Part shown: piece by piece, positions 16,007 to 23,528 of the stretch
Layout of the letters: the number at the start of each line of letters is the position of its first letter
How positions within the stretch are numbered: position 1 is the stretch's first letter
Assembly (NCBI GenBank): GCA_905214315.1
Contig: CAJMLN010000024.1
Span: forward strand, 1-27,472
Length of the DNA stretch: 27,472 bases
DNA from: an uncultured bacterium
Lineage (GTDB): Bacteria > Bacillota > Clostridia > Christensenellales > QALW01
Reading direction: 5' to 3'
Position numbers and translations under genes: made by a program
The notes under the pieces: generated by a model
The model's database searches: none
Told to the model about the DNA's origin: nothing
The model's input: the letters and a program-made list of their open reading frames with translations, nothing else

Positions 16007-17944
16007 ATGATGGATTTTCTTCGCGCGGTCTGTGCGGTACCGGATGTGCAGGTAGGAAATACAGAATATAATTGTGAAAAAATACTGGAAATGCTTAAGG
16101 ATGTACAGGCCGACATTATTGCGTTTCCGGAGCTCTGTATTACCGGCTATACCTGCGGAGATCTTTTTTTGCAGGAGACGCTGCTGCGGCAGGCTGCCCA
16201 GGGACTGAAGCTTTTGGCTGAAAATATGCAGAAAGAAAACGGAACCGTTGTGGTCGGTCTGCCGGTGGAAATAGAAGGGCAGCTTTATAACTGTGCAGCG
16301 GTGCTTTGCGGCGGAAAAATATGCGGCATTGTACCGAAAACCTTTTTACCCAATTATAATGAATTTTATGAAAAGCGTTGGTTTTCCTCTGCGCAGGAGC
16401 TTGATAACACGGTAATTTCATCACGTGCATTTAAAATAAAGGAAGAGTATGACATCCCCGTAGGCAGAAATCTGCTTTTTACCGTAGCAGACTGTGTAAA
16501 AATGGGCGTAGAAATCTGTGAGGATCTTTGGGCACCGCTGCCGCCGAGCACTTTTGCCGCTTTAAATGGCGCGGAGGTGATTGTTAATATTTCAGCCAGT
16601 AATGAAACGATTGCAAAGCGCGCTTACCGGAATGAACTGATTCGTCAGCAGTCGGCAAGATTGCTGTGCGCTTATCTATATGCTTCAGCCGGAAGCAATG
16701 AATCCACAGCGGATCTGATTTTTTCCGGCAGCGCTGTCATTGCCGAAAACGGTTTGGTTTTAAAGGAAAATCAACAGTTTATTGATAATAACTATATGCT
16801 TTGCGCGGATCTTGATATCGGTGTCTTGAAAGCGGACAGACGGAAAATGAAAAGTTTTAAAGATGCTGGTTTTATATACGGCAAAAAAGAAATTTATCAA
16901 ACAGTGCCTTGCTCAAACGAATGTTCCGTTTCTATGGGCCAGTTGCGCGGGATAAGAAAGTTTCCGTTTGTTCCGACCGCGCGTAAGGATCGCCTGGAAC
17001 GGTGTAGAGATATTTTCTGTATGCAGGTAGCAGGGCTGAAAAAACGGCTGAAAACTACAGGATGTAAAGCTGTAGTAGGTGTCAGCGGGGGATTGGATTC
17101 TACACTGGCGCTTCTTGTTTCCGTTGAAGCTATGCGGCAGTTGGGAAGACCTGCGGAGGATGTTTTCGGTATTACGATGCCTTGTTTTGGAACCTCTGAG
17201 CGGACGCGTTCCAATTCAGTTCGTTTAATGGAAACATTGGGGATTTGCTGGCGGGAAATCAATATAAAGGAGTCGGTACAGAAACATTTTCAGGATATCG
17301 GTCAGGACGACAGGGTGCATGATCTTACCTATGAAAACAGTCAGGCACGAGAAAGAACACAGGTTTTGATGGATTTTGCCGGAAAAATAGGTGGATTGGT
17401 AGTAGGTACAGGCGATTTAAGCGAACTGGCGCTGGGCTGGTGTACTTATAACGGCGATCATATGAGTATGTATGGTGTAAATGCCAGCATTCCTAAGACG
17501 TTGATCCGCTGGATGATTGACAGCATTGCTGAATATGATGTCTTTACACAGAGCTCGCAAGTATTGAAAGATATTATTGATACACCAATCAGTCCTGAGT
17601 TGCTTCCGCCGGATGCCGCAGGAAAAATTGCACAAAAGACGGAAGAGCTGGTGGGACCTTATGTATTGCATGATTTCTTTTTGTATTATGTACTGCGGTA
17701 CGGTTTTGCGCCTGAAAAAATATATTTGCTTGCCTGCCGGGCGTTCCAAGAGGATTTTGTTCCAAGTGAAATAAAAAAATGGTTAATTTCATTTTACAAA
17801 CGATTTTTTTCACAGCAGTTTAAACGCAATTGTATGCCCGATGGCGTAAAGGTAGGTTCTATTTGTCTTTCTCCGCGGGGAGACTGGCGTATGCCCAGTG
17901 ACGCTGATGCCGCTTTGTGGATAAAAAAAACCGAAAATTTATAA
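16007..17944 (+). CDS. nadE: Glutamine-dependent NAD+ synthetase
   Basis: A 645-residue two-domain enzyme that amidates nicotinic acid adenine dinucleotide to NAD, using glutamine. The N-terminal nitrilase-like glutaminase domain has the triad Glu42 (FPELCITG), Lys111 (VPKTFLPNY) and Cys171 (VEICEDLW). The C-terminal synthetase domain starts near residue 330 with the ATP-binding loop SGGLDS (360-365), and later shows GTGDLSELALGW. The length matches the long bacterial form. AGGTGA lies five bases before ATG; a second ATG directly follows. It is the last gene of the aromatic operon, and no terminator was found after it before the gdhA promoter. Confidence 0.95.
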   Translation: MMDFLRAVCAVPDVQVGNTEYNCEKILEMLKDVQADIIAFPELCITGYTCGDLFLQETLLRQAAQGLKLLAENMQKENGTVVVGLPVEIEGQLYNCAAVLCGGKICGIVPKTFLPNYNEFYEKRWFSSAQELDNTVISSRAFKIKEEYDIPVGRNLLFTVADCVKMGVEICEDLWAPLPPSTFAALNGAEVIVNISASNETIAKRAYRNELIRQQSARLLCAYLYASAGSNESTADLIFSGSAVIAENGLVLKENQQFIDNNYMLCADLDIGVLKADRRKMKSFKDAGFIYGKKEIYQTVPCSNECSVSMGQLRGIRKFPFVPTARKDRLERCRDIFCMQVAGLKKRLKTTGCKAVVGVSGGLDSTLALLVSVEAMRQLGRPAEDVFGITMPCFGTSERTRSNSVRLMETLGICWREINIKESVQKHFQDIGQDDRVHDLTYENSQARERTQVLMDFAGKIGGLVVGTGDLSELALGWCTYNGDHMSMYGVNASIPKTLIRWMIDSIAEYDVFTQSSQVLKDIIDTPISPELLPPDAAGKIAQKTEELVGPYVLHDFFLYYVLRYGFAPEKIYLLACRAFQEDFVPSEIKKWLISFYKRFFSQQFKRNCMPDGVKVGSICLSPRGDWRMPSDADAALWIKKTENL

Positions 17945-17972
17945 AAATTCACTGCATGGTGCCTATAAATTC

Positions 17973-18001
17973 TTGACACTCAACAGATAGTATATTATAA
18001 T
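17973..18001 (+). promoter_or_regulatory. Perfect consensus sigma-A promoter for gdhA
   Basis: TTGACA (17973-17978), a 17-base spacer and TATAAT (17996-18001), both hexamers exact. It lies 54 bases before the gdhA start and predicts high expression. Confidence 0.9.
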
Positions 18002-18055
18002 CAATAAGCAGTTATTTAGCTGTTTATATATTCAACATTTAGAGGGGGAATTTTA

Positions 18056-19402
18056 ATGAGCTTCAAAAATCAATATCTTGCCGAGCTTATGGAAACCGTA
18101 ATCAAACGGAATCCGGGTGAGCCGGAATTCCATCAGGCCGTCAGGGAAGTGCTGGAATCCCTGGAGCCTGTTATCGAAAAGCATCCGGAGTACATAGAAA
18201 AGGGCGTGCTGGAAAGTATCGTAGAGCCTGAAAGGATTATCAAATTTCGTGTGCCGTGGGTGGACGATAAAGGTGTTGTAAGGGTAAACCGCGGTTTTAG
18301 GGTACAATTCAACAGTGCGATTGGTCCTTATAAAGGCGGCTTGCGGCTGCATCCTTCGGTATATGAGGGAATTATTAAATTCCTTGGTTTTGAACAGATC
18401 TTCAAAAATTCTTTAACGGGGCTTCCCATTGGCGGAGGTAAGGGCGGCTCGGATTTTGACCCCAAGGGAAAAAGCGATATGGAAGTGATGCGTTTTTGTC
18501 AGAGCTTTATGACGGAGCTTTCTAAACATATTGGTGCAGATACGGATGTTCCGGCAGGAGATATCGGTACAGGCGCCCGGGAAATCGGTTACATGTTTGG
18601 CCAATATAAGCGTCTGCGCAACGAATTTACCGGGGTTTTGACCGGTAAGGGGCTTTCTTATGGCGGTAGCCTTGCCAGAAAGGAAGCAACGGGATTCGGT
18701 TTGTGCTATTTTACAGAAGAGATGCTTCGTGCGAAGGGCAATTCGTTTAAAGGAAAGAAGGTTGTTATCTCCGGATCCGGCAACGTTGCCATCTATGCCA
18801 ATCAAAAAGCTACGGAGTTAGGAGCAACGGTAATTGCCATGTCTGATTCCAACGGCTATATTGTAGACGAAAAGGGAATCGATCTTGCTTGCATTAAACA
18901 AATAAAAGAAATAGAGCGTAAACGGATCAAAGAATATATCAATGTTCACCCTGAAGCAAAATATATAGAGGGATGTGCCGGAATCTGGAATGTAAAATGT
19001 GATATTGCGCTTCCGTGTGCGACACAGAACGAATTGGATGAGGCAGCGGCCAAAACGTTAGTATCCAACGGCGTTATTGCGGTTGCTGAGGGTGCTAATA
19101 TGCCTTCTACACCAGAGGCGATCCATGTATTTCAAAGTGCGGGAGTATTATTTGGACCTGCAAAGGCTGCTAATGCGGGCGGAGTTGCGACTTCGGCGCT
19201 TGAAATGAGCCAAAATTCCATGCGTTATAGCTGGACATTTGAAGAAGTGGATCAAAAGCTGCATGATATTATGGTTAATATTTATCATAATGCAGCGGCT
19301 GCCGCTGAGGAATATGGTATGAAAGATAATCTGGTAGCAGGCGCTAATATTGCAGGATTTATCAAAGTAGCGGATGCAATGCTTGCCTTTGGTGTGGTGT
19401 AA
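18056..19402 (+). CDS. gdhA: Glutamate dehydrogenase, class I hexameric, probably NADP-linked
   Basis: A 448-residue enzyme interconverting glutamate with 2-oxoglutarate and ammonia. Substrate and catalytic residues align with the Clostridium symbiosum enzyme with an offset of four: Lys93 (PYKGGLR), Lys117 (FKNSLTG), Lys129 (GGGKGG) and Asp169 (PAGDIGTG). The nucleotide fold has SGSGNVA, and the end of its second strand reads MSDSNG, which resembles the NADP-dependent E. coli type (SDS) more than the NAD-dependent clostridial type. An assimilatory role is therefore favoured; this is inference. It has its own strong promoter, a GAGGGGG binding site and a strong terminator, so it is a single-gene unit. 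Confidence 0.95.
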   Translation: MSFKNQYLAELMETVIKRNPGEPEFHQAVREVLESLEPVIEKHPEYIEKGVLESIVEPERIIKFRVPWVDDKGVVRVNRGFRVQFNSAIGPYKGGLRLHPSVYEGIIKFLGFEQIFKNSLTGLPIGGGKGGSDFDPKGKSDMEVMRFCQSFMTELSKHIGADTDVPAGDIGTGAREIGYMFGQYKRLRNEFTGVLTGKGLSYGGSLARKEATGFGLCYFTEEMLRAKGNSFKGKKVVISGSGNVAIYANQKATELGATVIAMSDSNGYIVDEKGIDLACIKQIKEIERKRIKEYINVHPEAKYIEGCAGIWNVKCDIALPCATQNELDEAAAKTLVSNGVIAVAEGANMPSTPEAIHVFQSAGVLFGPAKAANAGGVATSALEMSQNSMRYSWTFEEVDQKLHDIMVNIYHNAAAAAEEYGMKDNLVAGANIAGFIKVADAMLAFGVV

Positions 19403-19436
19403 ATCGAGTTCTATTTCAGCACCAGGAGAAATTTAT

Positions 19437-19476
19437 AAAACCCCGTTTTCTGAAATTTTAGAAAACGGGGTTTTTT
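19437..19476. terminator. Bidirectional terminator between gdhA and the AraC-type gene
   Basis: A perfect 15-base-pair stem (19437-19451 with 19460-19474), GC-rich in the middle, with an 8-base loop. It is followed by T (19471-19476) on the + strand and flanked by A on the left, which gives a T run on the - strand. It can serve both convergent genes. Confidence 0.93.
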
Positions 19477-19537
19477 ACGTTTTGATGCGGTTACTGTGTG
19501 TTTATCGTTTTTATATAAATTTAAGTTTTTGGGAAGA

Positions 19538-20335
19538 TTATTTCAGATCTTGCTTGAATTCGCCAGGAGTGCAGTATTCAAAGCGTTTAAAAATCCTGCA
19601 GAAATAGCTGGTATCGTGAAAGCCGGCCTGCTCTGCCGCTTCATTTACGGACATGGCGGGATCTTGGGCCATCAGGTGCTTGGCCTGTTGGATGCGCAGC
19701 TTTAAAAGATAGTCAAACGGCGTAACGGAATATGCTTTTTTAAAATCACGGCAGAAGGTATATTTCTGCATTTTGCATAAGTCGGCCAGCTGCTCAAGCG
19801 TCAGTGGCTGTTTGAAATTCTTTTCCATAAAAAGAATCGCCGGTTCGAGGGACTTGGCGTTTTTTTTCTTTTCTCTGCTGAGCTGGCTAAAAAAGCTTAG
19901 GATATAGGTATATAGAAGTTGTGACAGCTCCAGCTCCGTCGCATGTGCATTTGATTTTTTTAGTATTTCGTGAAAGCGGTCGGTAACAGAAGGATTGATT
20001 TGTGGGAGAAAAAAGAAATTTTCTGCGCAGAAATAGGCATGCAAACTTTCGCTTGCCGCCCCCTCGTAGGTAATGTAAAGCGTTGTAAACGGAGAGGAAA
20101 CGCCATAATACTCATGCGGCGTATCTTTTTTGATAAAAAATGCATCTCCGGGCTGAACAAAAACCTCTTTTCCCTCACAAAAAACTTTGCCGCAGCCTGC
20201 CGCCACAATAAATACGTGGTGACTCCTGTATCCTAAAGGACGGCAGCGTCTTTCCTGATTGGGGTTTAAGCCGATAGACGTAAGATAAAGGGGAAGCATA
20301 CGGGTTTGTTCATTGATAATCGGATATATGTTCAT
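19538..20335 (-). CDS. AraC-family transcriptional regulator
   Basis: A 265-residue regulator. Residues about 38-90 form a cupin-type sensor domain (HHVFIVAAGCGKVF, VQPGDAFFIKKDTPHEYYG), usual for sugar-binding AraC members. Residues about 177-262 hold two helix-turn-helix motifs (LEQLADLCKMQKYTFCRDFKKAY and VNEAAEQAGF..TSYFCRIFKRF..CTPGEF). The start at 20335 is preceded by AAAGGA on the - strand; an upstream in-frame extension to 20371 is not supported. It is transcribed away from lacZ across a 139-base gap, so it most likely controls lacZ and perhaps the nearby glycan genes. The effector is not evident; galactosides are a reasonable guess. Confidence 0.92.
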   Translation of the reverse strand: MNIYPIINEQTRMLPLYLTSIGLNPNQERRCRPLGYRSHHVFIVAAGCGKVFCEGKEVFVQPGDAFFIKKDTPHEYYGVSSPFTTLYITYEGAASESLHAYFCAENFFFLPQINPSVTDRFHEILKKSNAHATELELSQLLYTYILSFFSQLSREKKKNAKSLEPAILFMEKNFKQPLTLEQLADLCKMQKYTFCRDFKKAYSVTPFDYLLKLRIQQAKHLMAQDPAMSVNEAAEQAGFHDTSYFCRIFKRFEYCTPGEFKQDLK

Positions 20336-20349
20336 AAAAATATCCTTTC

Positions 20350-20436
20350 GCAATATAATTCTAATTCTCAAAATAATACTATTTACAAAATTGAAAATAT
20401 GGCTTATAGTGTATCAAAAGAGCTTGCAATATAATT
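20350..20436. repeat. Exact 11-base direct repeat in the araC-lacZ intergenic region
   Basis: GCAATATAATT occurs at 20350-20360 and again at 20426-20436, exactly 76 bases apart. One copy is upstream of the lacZ -35 box and close to the regulator start, the other just after the predicted lacZ transcription start. These could be operator half-sites for the AraC-type regulator, though AT-rich sequence raises the chance of coincidence. Confidence 0.5.
20382..20410 (+). promoter_or_regulatory. Sigma-A promoter for lacZ
   Basis: TTTACA (20382-20387), a 17-base spacer and TATAGT (20405-20410), giving a leader of about 58 bases before the ATG at 20475. No equally good promoter was found for the divergent regulator gene. 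Confidence 0.65.
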
Positions 20437-20474
20437 ATAAACTATCCACAAAAAAAGTCAAGGAGATTTCTGAA

Positions 20475-23400
20475 ATGAGTGTAATTCCGAGATATTGGGA
20501 TGATTTGAAAAAGATCCATGTAAAAGAGCTTTCGCCTAAATCCTATTTTATTCCGTTTCAAAACCAGGATACGGCGCAAAAAAATCGGCGTGAGGATTCC
20601 GCTTATTTTACTTTGCTTAACGGAAACTGGAGTTTTTGCTATTATGATTCGGTTTTAGATATAGAAGAGAATTTTTTTAACAAACCTACGGAAAAAATGG
20701 ATAAAATTCCTGTGCCCGGTATGTGGCAGACCAATGGGTACGACAAGGCTGCATATATTTCCAGCCCTTATCCGTTTCCTTTTGCTCCCCCTAAGGTACC
20801 GGAAAAAAATCCTGCGGGCGTTTATATACGCGAATTTGACTTTTTTCCGGATAAGCAAAAGAGATACACTCTTGTTTTTGAAGGCGTGGATTCTTGTTTA
20901 TATTTATGGGTAAACGGCCAATTTTCAGGATATTCTGAGGTATCGCATTGTGAAAGCGTTTTTGATATTACCGATTTCTTGATCTGCGGAAAAAACCGAG
21001 TTACAGTAGTCGTATTGAAATGGTGCAATGGCAGTTATTTTGAAGATCAAGATAAAATTCGCATGACCGGTATTTTCAGAGACGTGTATCTTTTAACGCG
21101 GGATAAAACACATATTTTTGATCTTTTTCTTCAGCCGGAAATGGACCAAAAACTGCAAAACGGAACGCTGTTCTGCGATATTACTTTAAGTGGCGGAAAT
21201 GCTGAGGCAGAGCTTATTTTGCTTTCCCCCAAAGGGGAATATATAGAAATGCAGAAAATTTTTATAGAGCAGACGGGGCGTGTACAGTTTCATGTTCCGT
21301 CTCCGGCATTATGGTCAGCAGAAAAGCCGTTGCTTTACAGTCTTTTGATTCGTTGTGGCACTGAAACAATCTGTAAAAAAGTTGGTTTTAGACGGATTGA
21401 AATTCAAAACAGCGTTTTCCTTTTGAATGGAAAAAATATCAAGCTCAAGGGGGTCAACCGGCATGATACACATCCTCAGAAGGGTTATGTGACGGACTAT
21501 GCGCATATGCTGCGGGATGTATTTCTTATGAAGCAGAATAATATCAACACAGTGCGGACGTCGCATTATCCCAACGATCCCCGTTTTTATGAACTCTGTG
21601 ATGAATACGGATTGTATGTTGTTTCCGAAGCTGATTTGGAAACGCATGGCTGCGTTTACGTGAAGGAGCTTACATACTTTGTAGACCATGAGGAATATGA
21701 AGAAATTTGCGTTGACCGCATTATGCGAATGGTTGAAAATTTAAAAAACCACGCTTCCATTCTCATCTGGTCTCTGGGAAATGAATCCGGATGGGGGAGA
21801 AATCACCGCAAGGCATGTGAACAGATCCGCCAGAGAGACAGAAGCAGGCTGATTCATTGTGAAACAAATTCTATGAGGGCCGATTACAATGATGTTACGT
21901 GGCAGAACAGTGAAAAGCCCTATCTTGATTTATATTCTAATATGTATCCCGATGTAGAGCATATACAAAAATATTTAAGTTCTTCAGATATGCGGCCTTA
22001 TTTTTTATGTGAATACAGCCATGCGATGGGAAATTCCTGCGGAGATTTGGCAGACTACTGGGATTTTTTTTATCGGAATGACCGTGTTATGGGAGGATGC
22101 GTTTGGGAATGGTGCGAACACAGCATTCAGCTTACAAGCAAGGAGGGACAAAAGTTTTATGGTTATGGAGGAGATTTCGGAGATCCGATCAATTTATATA
22201 ATTTTTGTGCCGACGGCGTTACGACTCCAGAACGAGAGCCGCGCTCTTCCTTATTGGAATTGAAAAATATATATTCTCCGGTAAAAATCGAATATGATGA
22301 AAAGAAGCTTAAGGTTTTTAACCTTTATAATTTTATTTCATTAGCACATTGTCGGTTTTGCTGGCATCTGGAGCAAAATGGCCAGGTTATAAAAACGGGT
22401 GAATTTAAACTCGGCACACTGCCTGGAGAAGCAGCAGAGGTTGTCATGGTTTTTCCGAAATTGCACGGCATATCTTATTTAACTGTAGAAGTCTTTGATG
22501 GGGATAACCGGATTTATTTGTGGCAAAACGAGCTTACTGCTGAAATTTCCTGCCGTCCTGTTCCCCAAGGAGCGGAATTGCTGGTGAAAGAGAGAGGGGG
22601 TTCCATATTAGTACAGGGAAAACATTTTTTTTATGAAATAGATAAAACCCAGCCGTCAATTAAAACGATCCGGTATCATCGGAATATTTTAGATGCGCCA
22701 ATGCGTCTTACGGCATGGCGCGCGCCTTTGGACAATGACCGAAAGCTGGTGCCGGAATGGATTTCTTATGCCAATGGAAATTATCGATATCCGTATATGG
22801 ATGTAAAAAATTTTACTGTAAAAGAATATACGAATGAGGCAGTAAGCTTTGAATATGAATTTTCTTTTGGAGCAATGGGACAAAAACCTGCTATAACCGG
22901 AAATATGAAACTTACGGTATATTCCTGCGGAATTTTAATGCTTTCGCAGCAAAGCACTTTAAGGAAACTGGATGTTTGGCTGCCAAGATATGGATATTTA
23001 TGGCCTTTATGCAATATCTATAGAAATGTGAGCTATTTGGGATTTGGTCCTCAGGAAAGTTATATAGATAAACACCATGCAGCCCAAATGGGGGTTTATG
23101 AAACTACTGTTCAGGGTTTATTTGTAGATTATGCAAAGCCGCAGGAGAATGGCAGCGTATACAATACTCAATGGGCCGCGCTTACTGATGAAACAGACAA
23201 AGGGATTTTATTTGCAGGAAACCATTTTTCGTTTCATGCTGGTGAATATACGCCGGATGAACTGTTTGAAAAGAAGCATTCCTTTGAACTGCGAAAATCC
23301 GGACATACGATTGTGCATACAGATTATTTTATGAGCGGCGTTGGATCCGGCGCGTGCGGACCGGAACTTGCAAAAAAGTACCGCTTGGAGGAGAGAAGGA

Positions 23401-23513
23401 TTGACTTTTCATTAATGCTTACGCCATTTGATAAAAAAGAGGATCCCTTTGAAAAACTGGCTATAGCAAATGGAATATGGAAAGAGAAAGAAATAGAAAA
23501 ACATACCGATTGA
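20475..23513 (+). CDS. lacZ: Beta-galactosidase, glycoside hydrolase family 2 (LacZ type)
   Basis: A 1012-residue enzyme, close to the 1024 residues of E. coli LacZ, without a signal peptide and so cytoplasmic. The N-terminal sugar-binding jelly roll (from FTLLNGNWSFCYYDS to about 230) is followed by an Ig-like domain, the GH2 barrel, and a C-terminal beta-sandwich (from about 730). The acid/base Glu437 is in WSLGNESGWG and the nucleophile Glu513 in LCEYSHAMGNS. RTSHYPNDPRFYELCDEYG is the usual GH2 barrel signature. AAGGAGA (20460-20466) eight bases upstream fixes the start at 20475; the in-frame stretch back to 20313 covers the promoter and the regulator's start and is rejected. Lactose or other beta-galactosides from host or plant glycans are likely substrates. 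No sugar transporter is nearby. Confidence 0.95.
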   Translation: MSVIPRYWDDLKKIHVKELSPKSYFIPFQNQDTAQKNRREDSAYFTLLNGNWSFCYYDSVLDIEENFFNKPTEKMDKIPVPGMWQTNGYDKAAYISSPYPFPFAPPKVPEKNPAGVYIREFDFFPDKQKRYTLVFEGVDSCLYLWVNGQFSGYSEVSHCESVFDITDFLICGKNRVTVVVLKWCNGSYFEDQDKIRMTGIFRDVYLLTRDKTHIFDLFLQPEMDQKLQNGTLFCDITLSGGNAEAELILLSPKGEYIEMQKIFIEQTGRVQFHVPSPALWSAEKPLLYSLLIRCGTETICKKVGFRRIEIQNSVFLLNGKNIKLKGVNRHDTHPQKGYVTDYAHMLRDVFLMKQNNINTVRTSHYPNDPRFYELCDEYGLYVVSEADLETHGCVYVKELTYFVDHEEYEEICVDRIMRMVENLKNHASILIWSLGNESGWGRNHRKACEQIRQRDRSRLIHCETNSMRADYNDVTWQNSEKPYLDLYSNMYPDVEHIQKYLSSSDMRPYFLCEYSHAMGNSCGDLADYWDFFYRNDRVMGGCVWEWCEHSIQLTSKEGQKFYGYGGDFGDPINLYNFCADGVTTPEREPRSSLLELKNIYSPVKIEYDEKKLKVFNLYNFISLAHCRFCWHLEQNGQVIKTGEFKLGTLPGEAAEVVMVFPKLHGISYLTVEVFDGDNRIYLWQNELTAEISCRPVPQGAELLVKERGGSILVQGKHFFYEIDKTQPSIKTIRYHRNILDAPMRLTAWRAPLDNDRKLVPEWISYANGNYRYPYMDVKNFTVKEYTNEAVSFEYEFSFGAMGQKPAITGNMKLTVYSCGILMLSQQSTLRKLDVWLPRYGYLWPLCNIYRNVSYLGFGPQESYIDKHHAAQMGVYETTVQGLFVDYAKPQENGSVYNTQWAALTDETDKGILFAGNHFSFHAGEYTPDELFEKKHSFELRKSGHTIVHTDYFMSGVGSGACGPELAKKYRLEERRIDFSLMLTPFDKKEDPFEKLAIANGIWKEKEIEKHTD

Positions 23514-23528
23514 TACCGGTATGTTTTT
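23497..23528. terminator. Bidirectional terminator between lacZ and the GH42-like gene
   Basis: A perfect 12-base-pair stem (23497-23508 with 23517-23528) with an 8-base loop that contains the lacZ stop codon. A and T runs at the two ends allow termination on both strands; the stem touches the stop codon of the convergent gene. Confidence 0.88.

Noticed and set aside
20313..20474. 54-codon in-frame extension of lacZ with a hydrophobic stretch that could pass for a signal sequence
   Set aside because: It overlaps the predicted lacZ promoter and the start of the divergent regulator, and a strong ribosome binding site directs the start to 20475.
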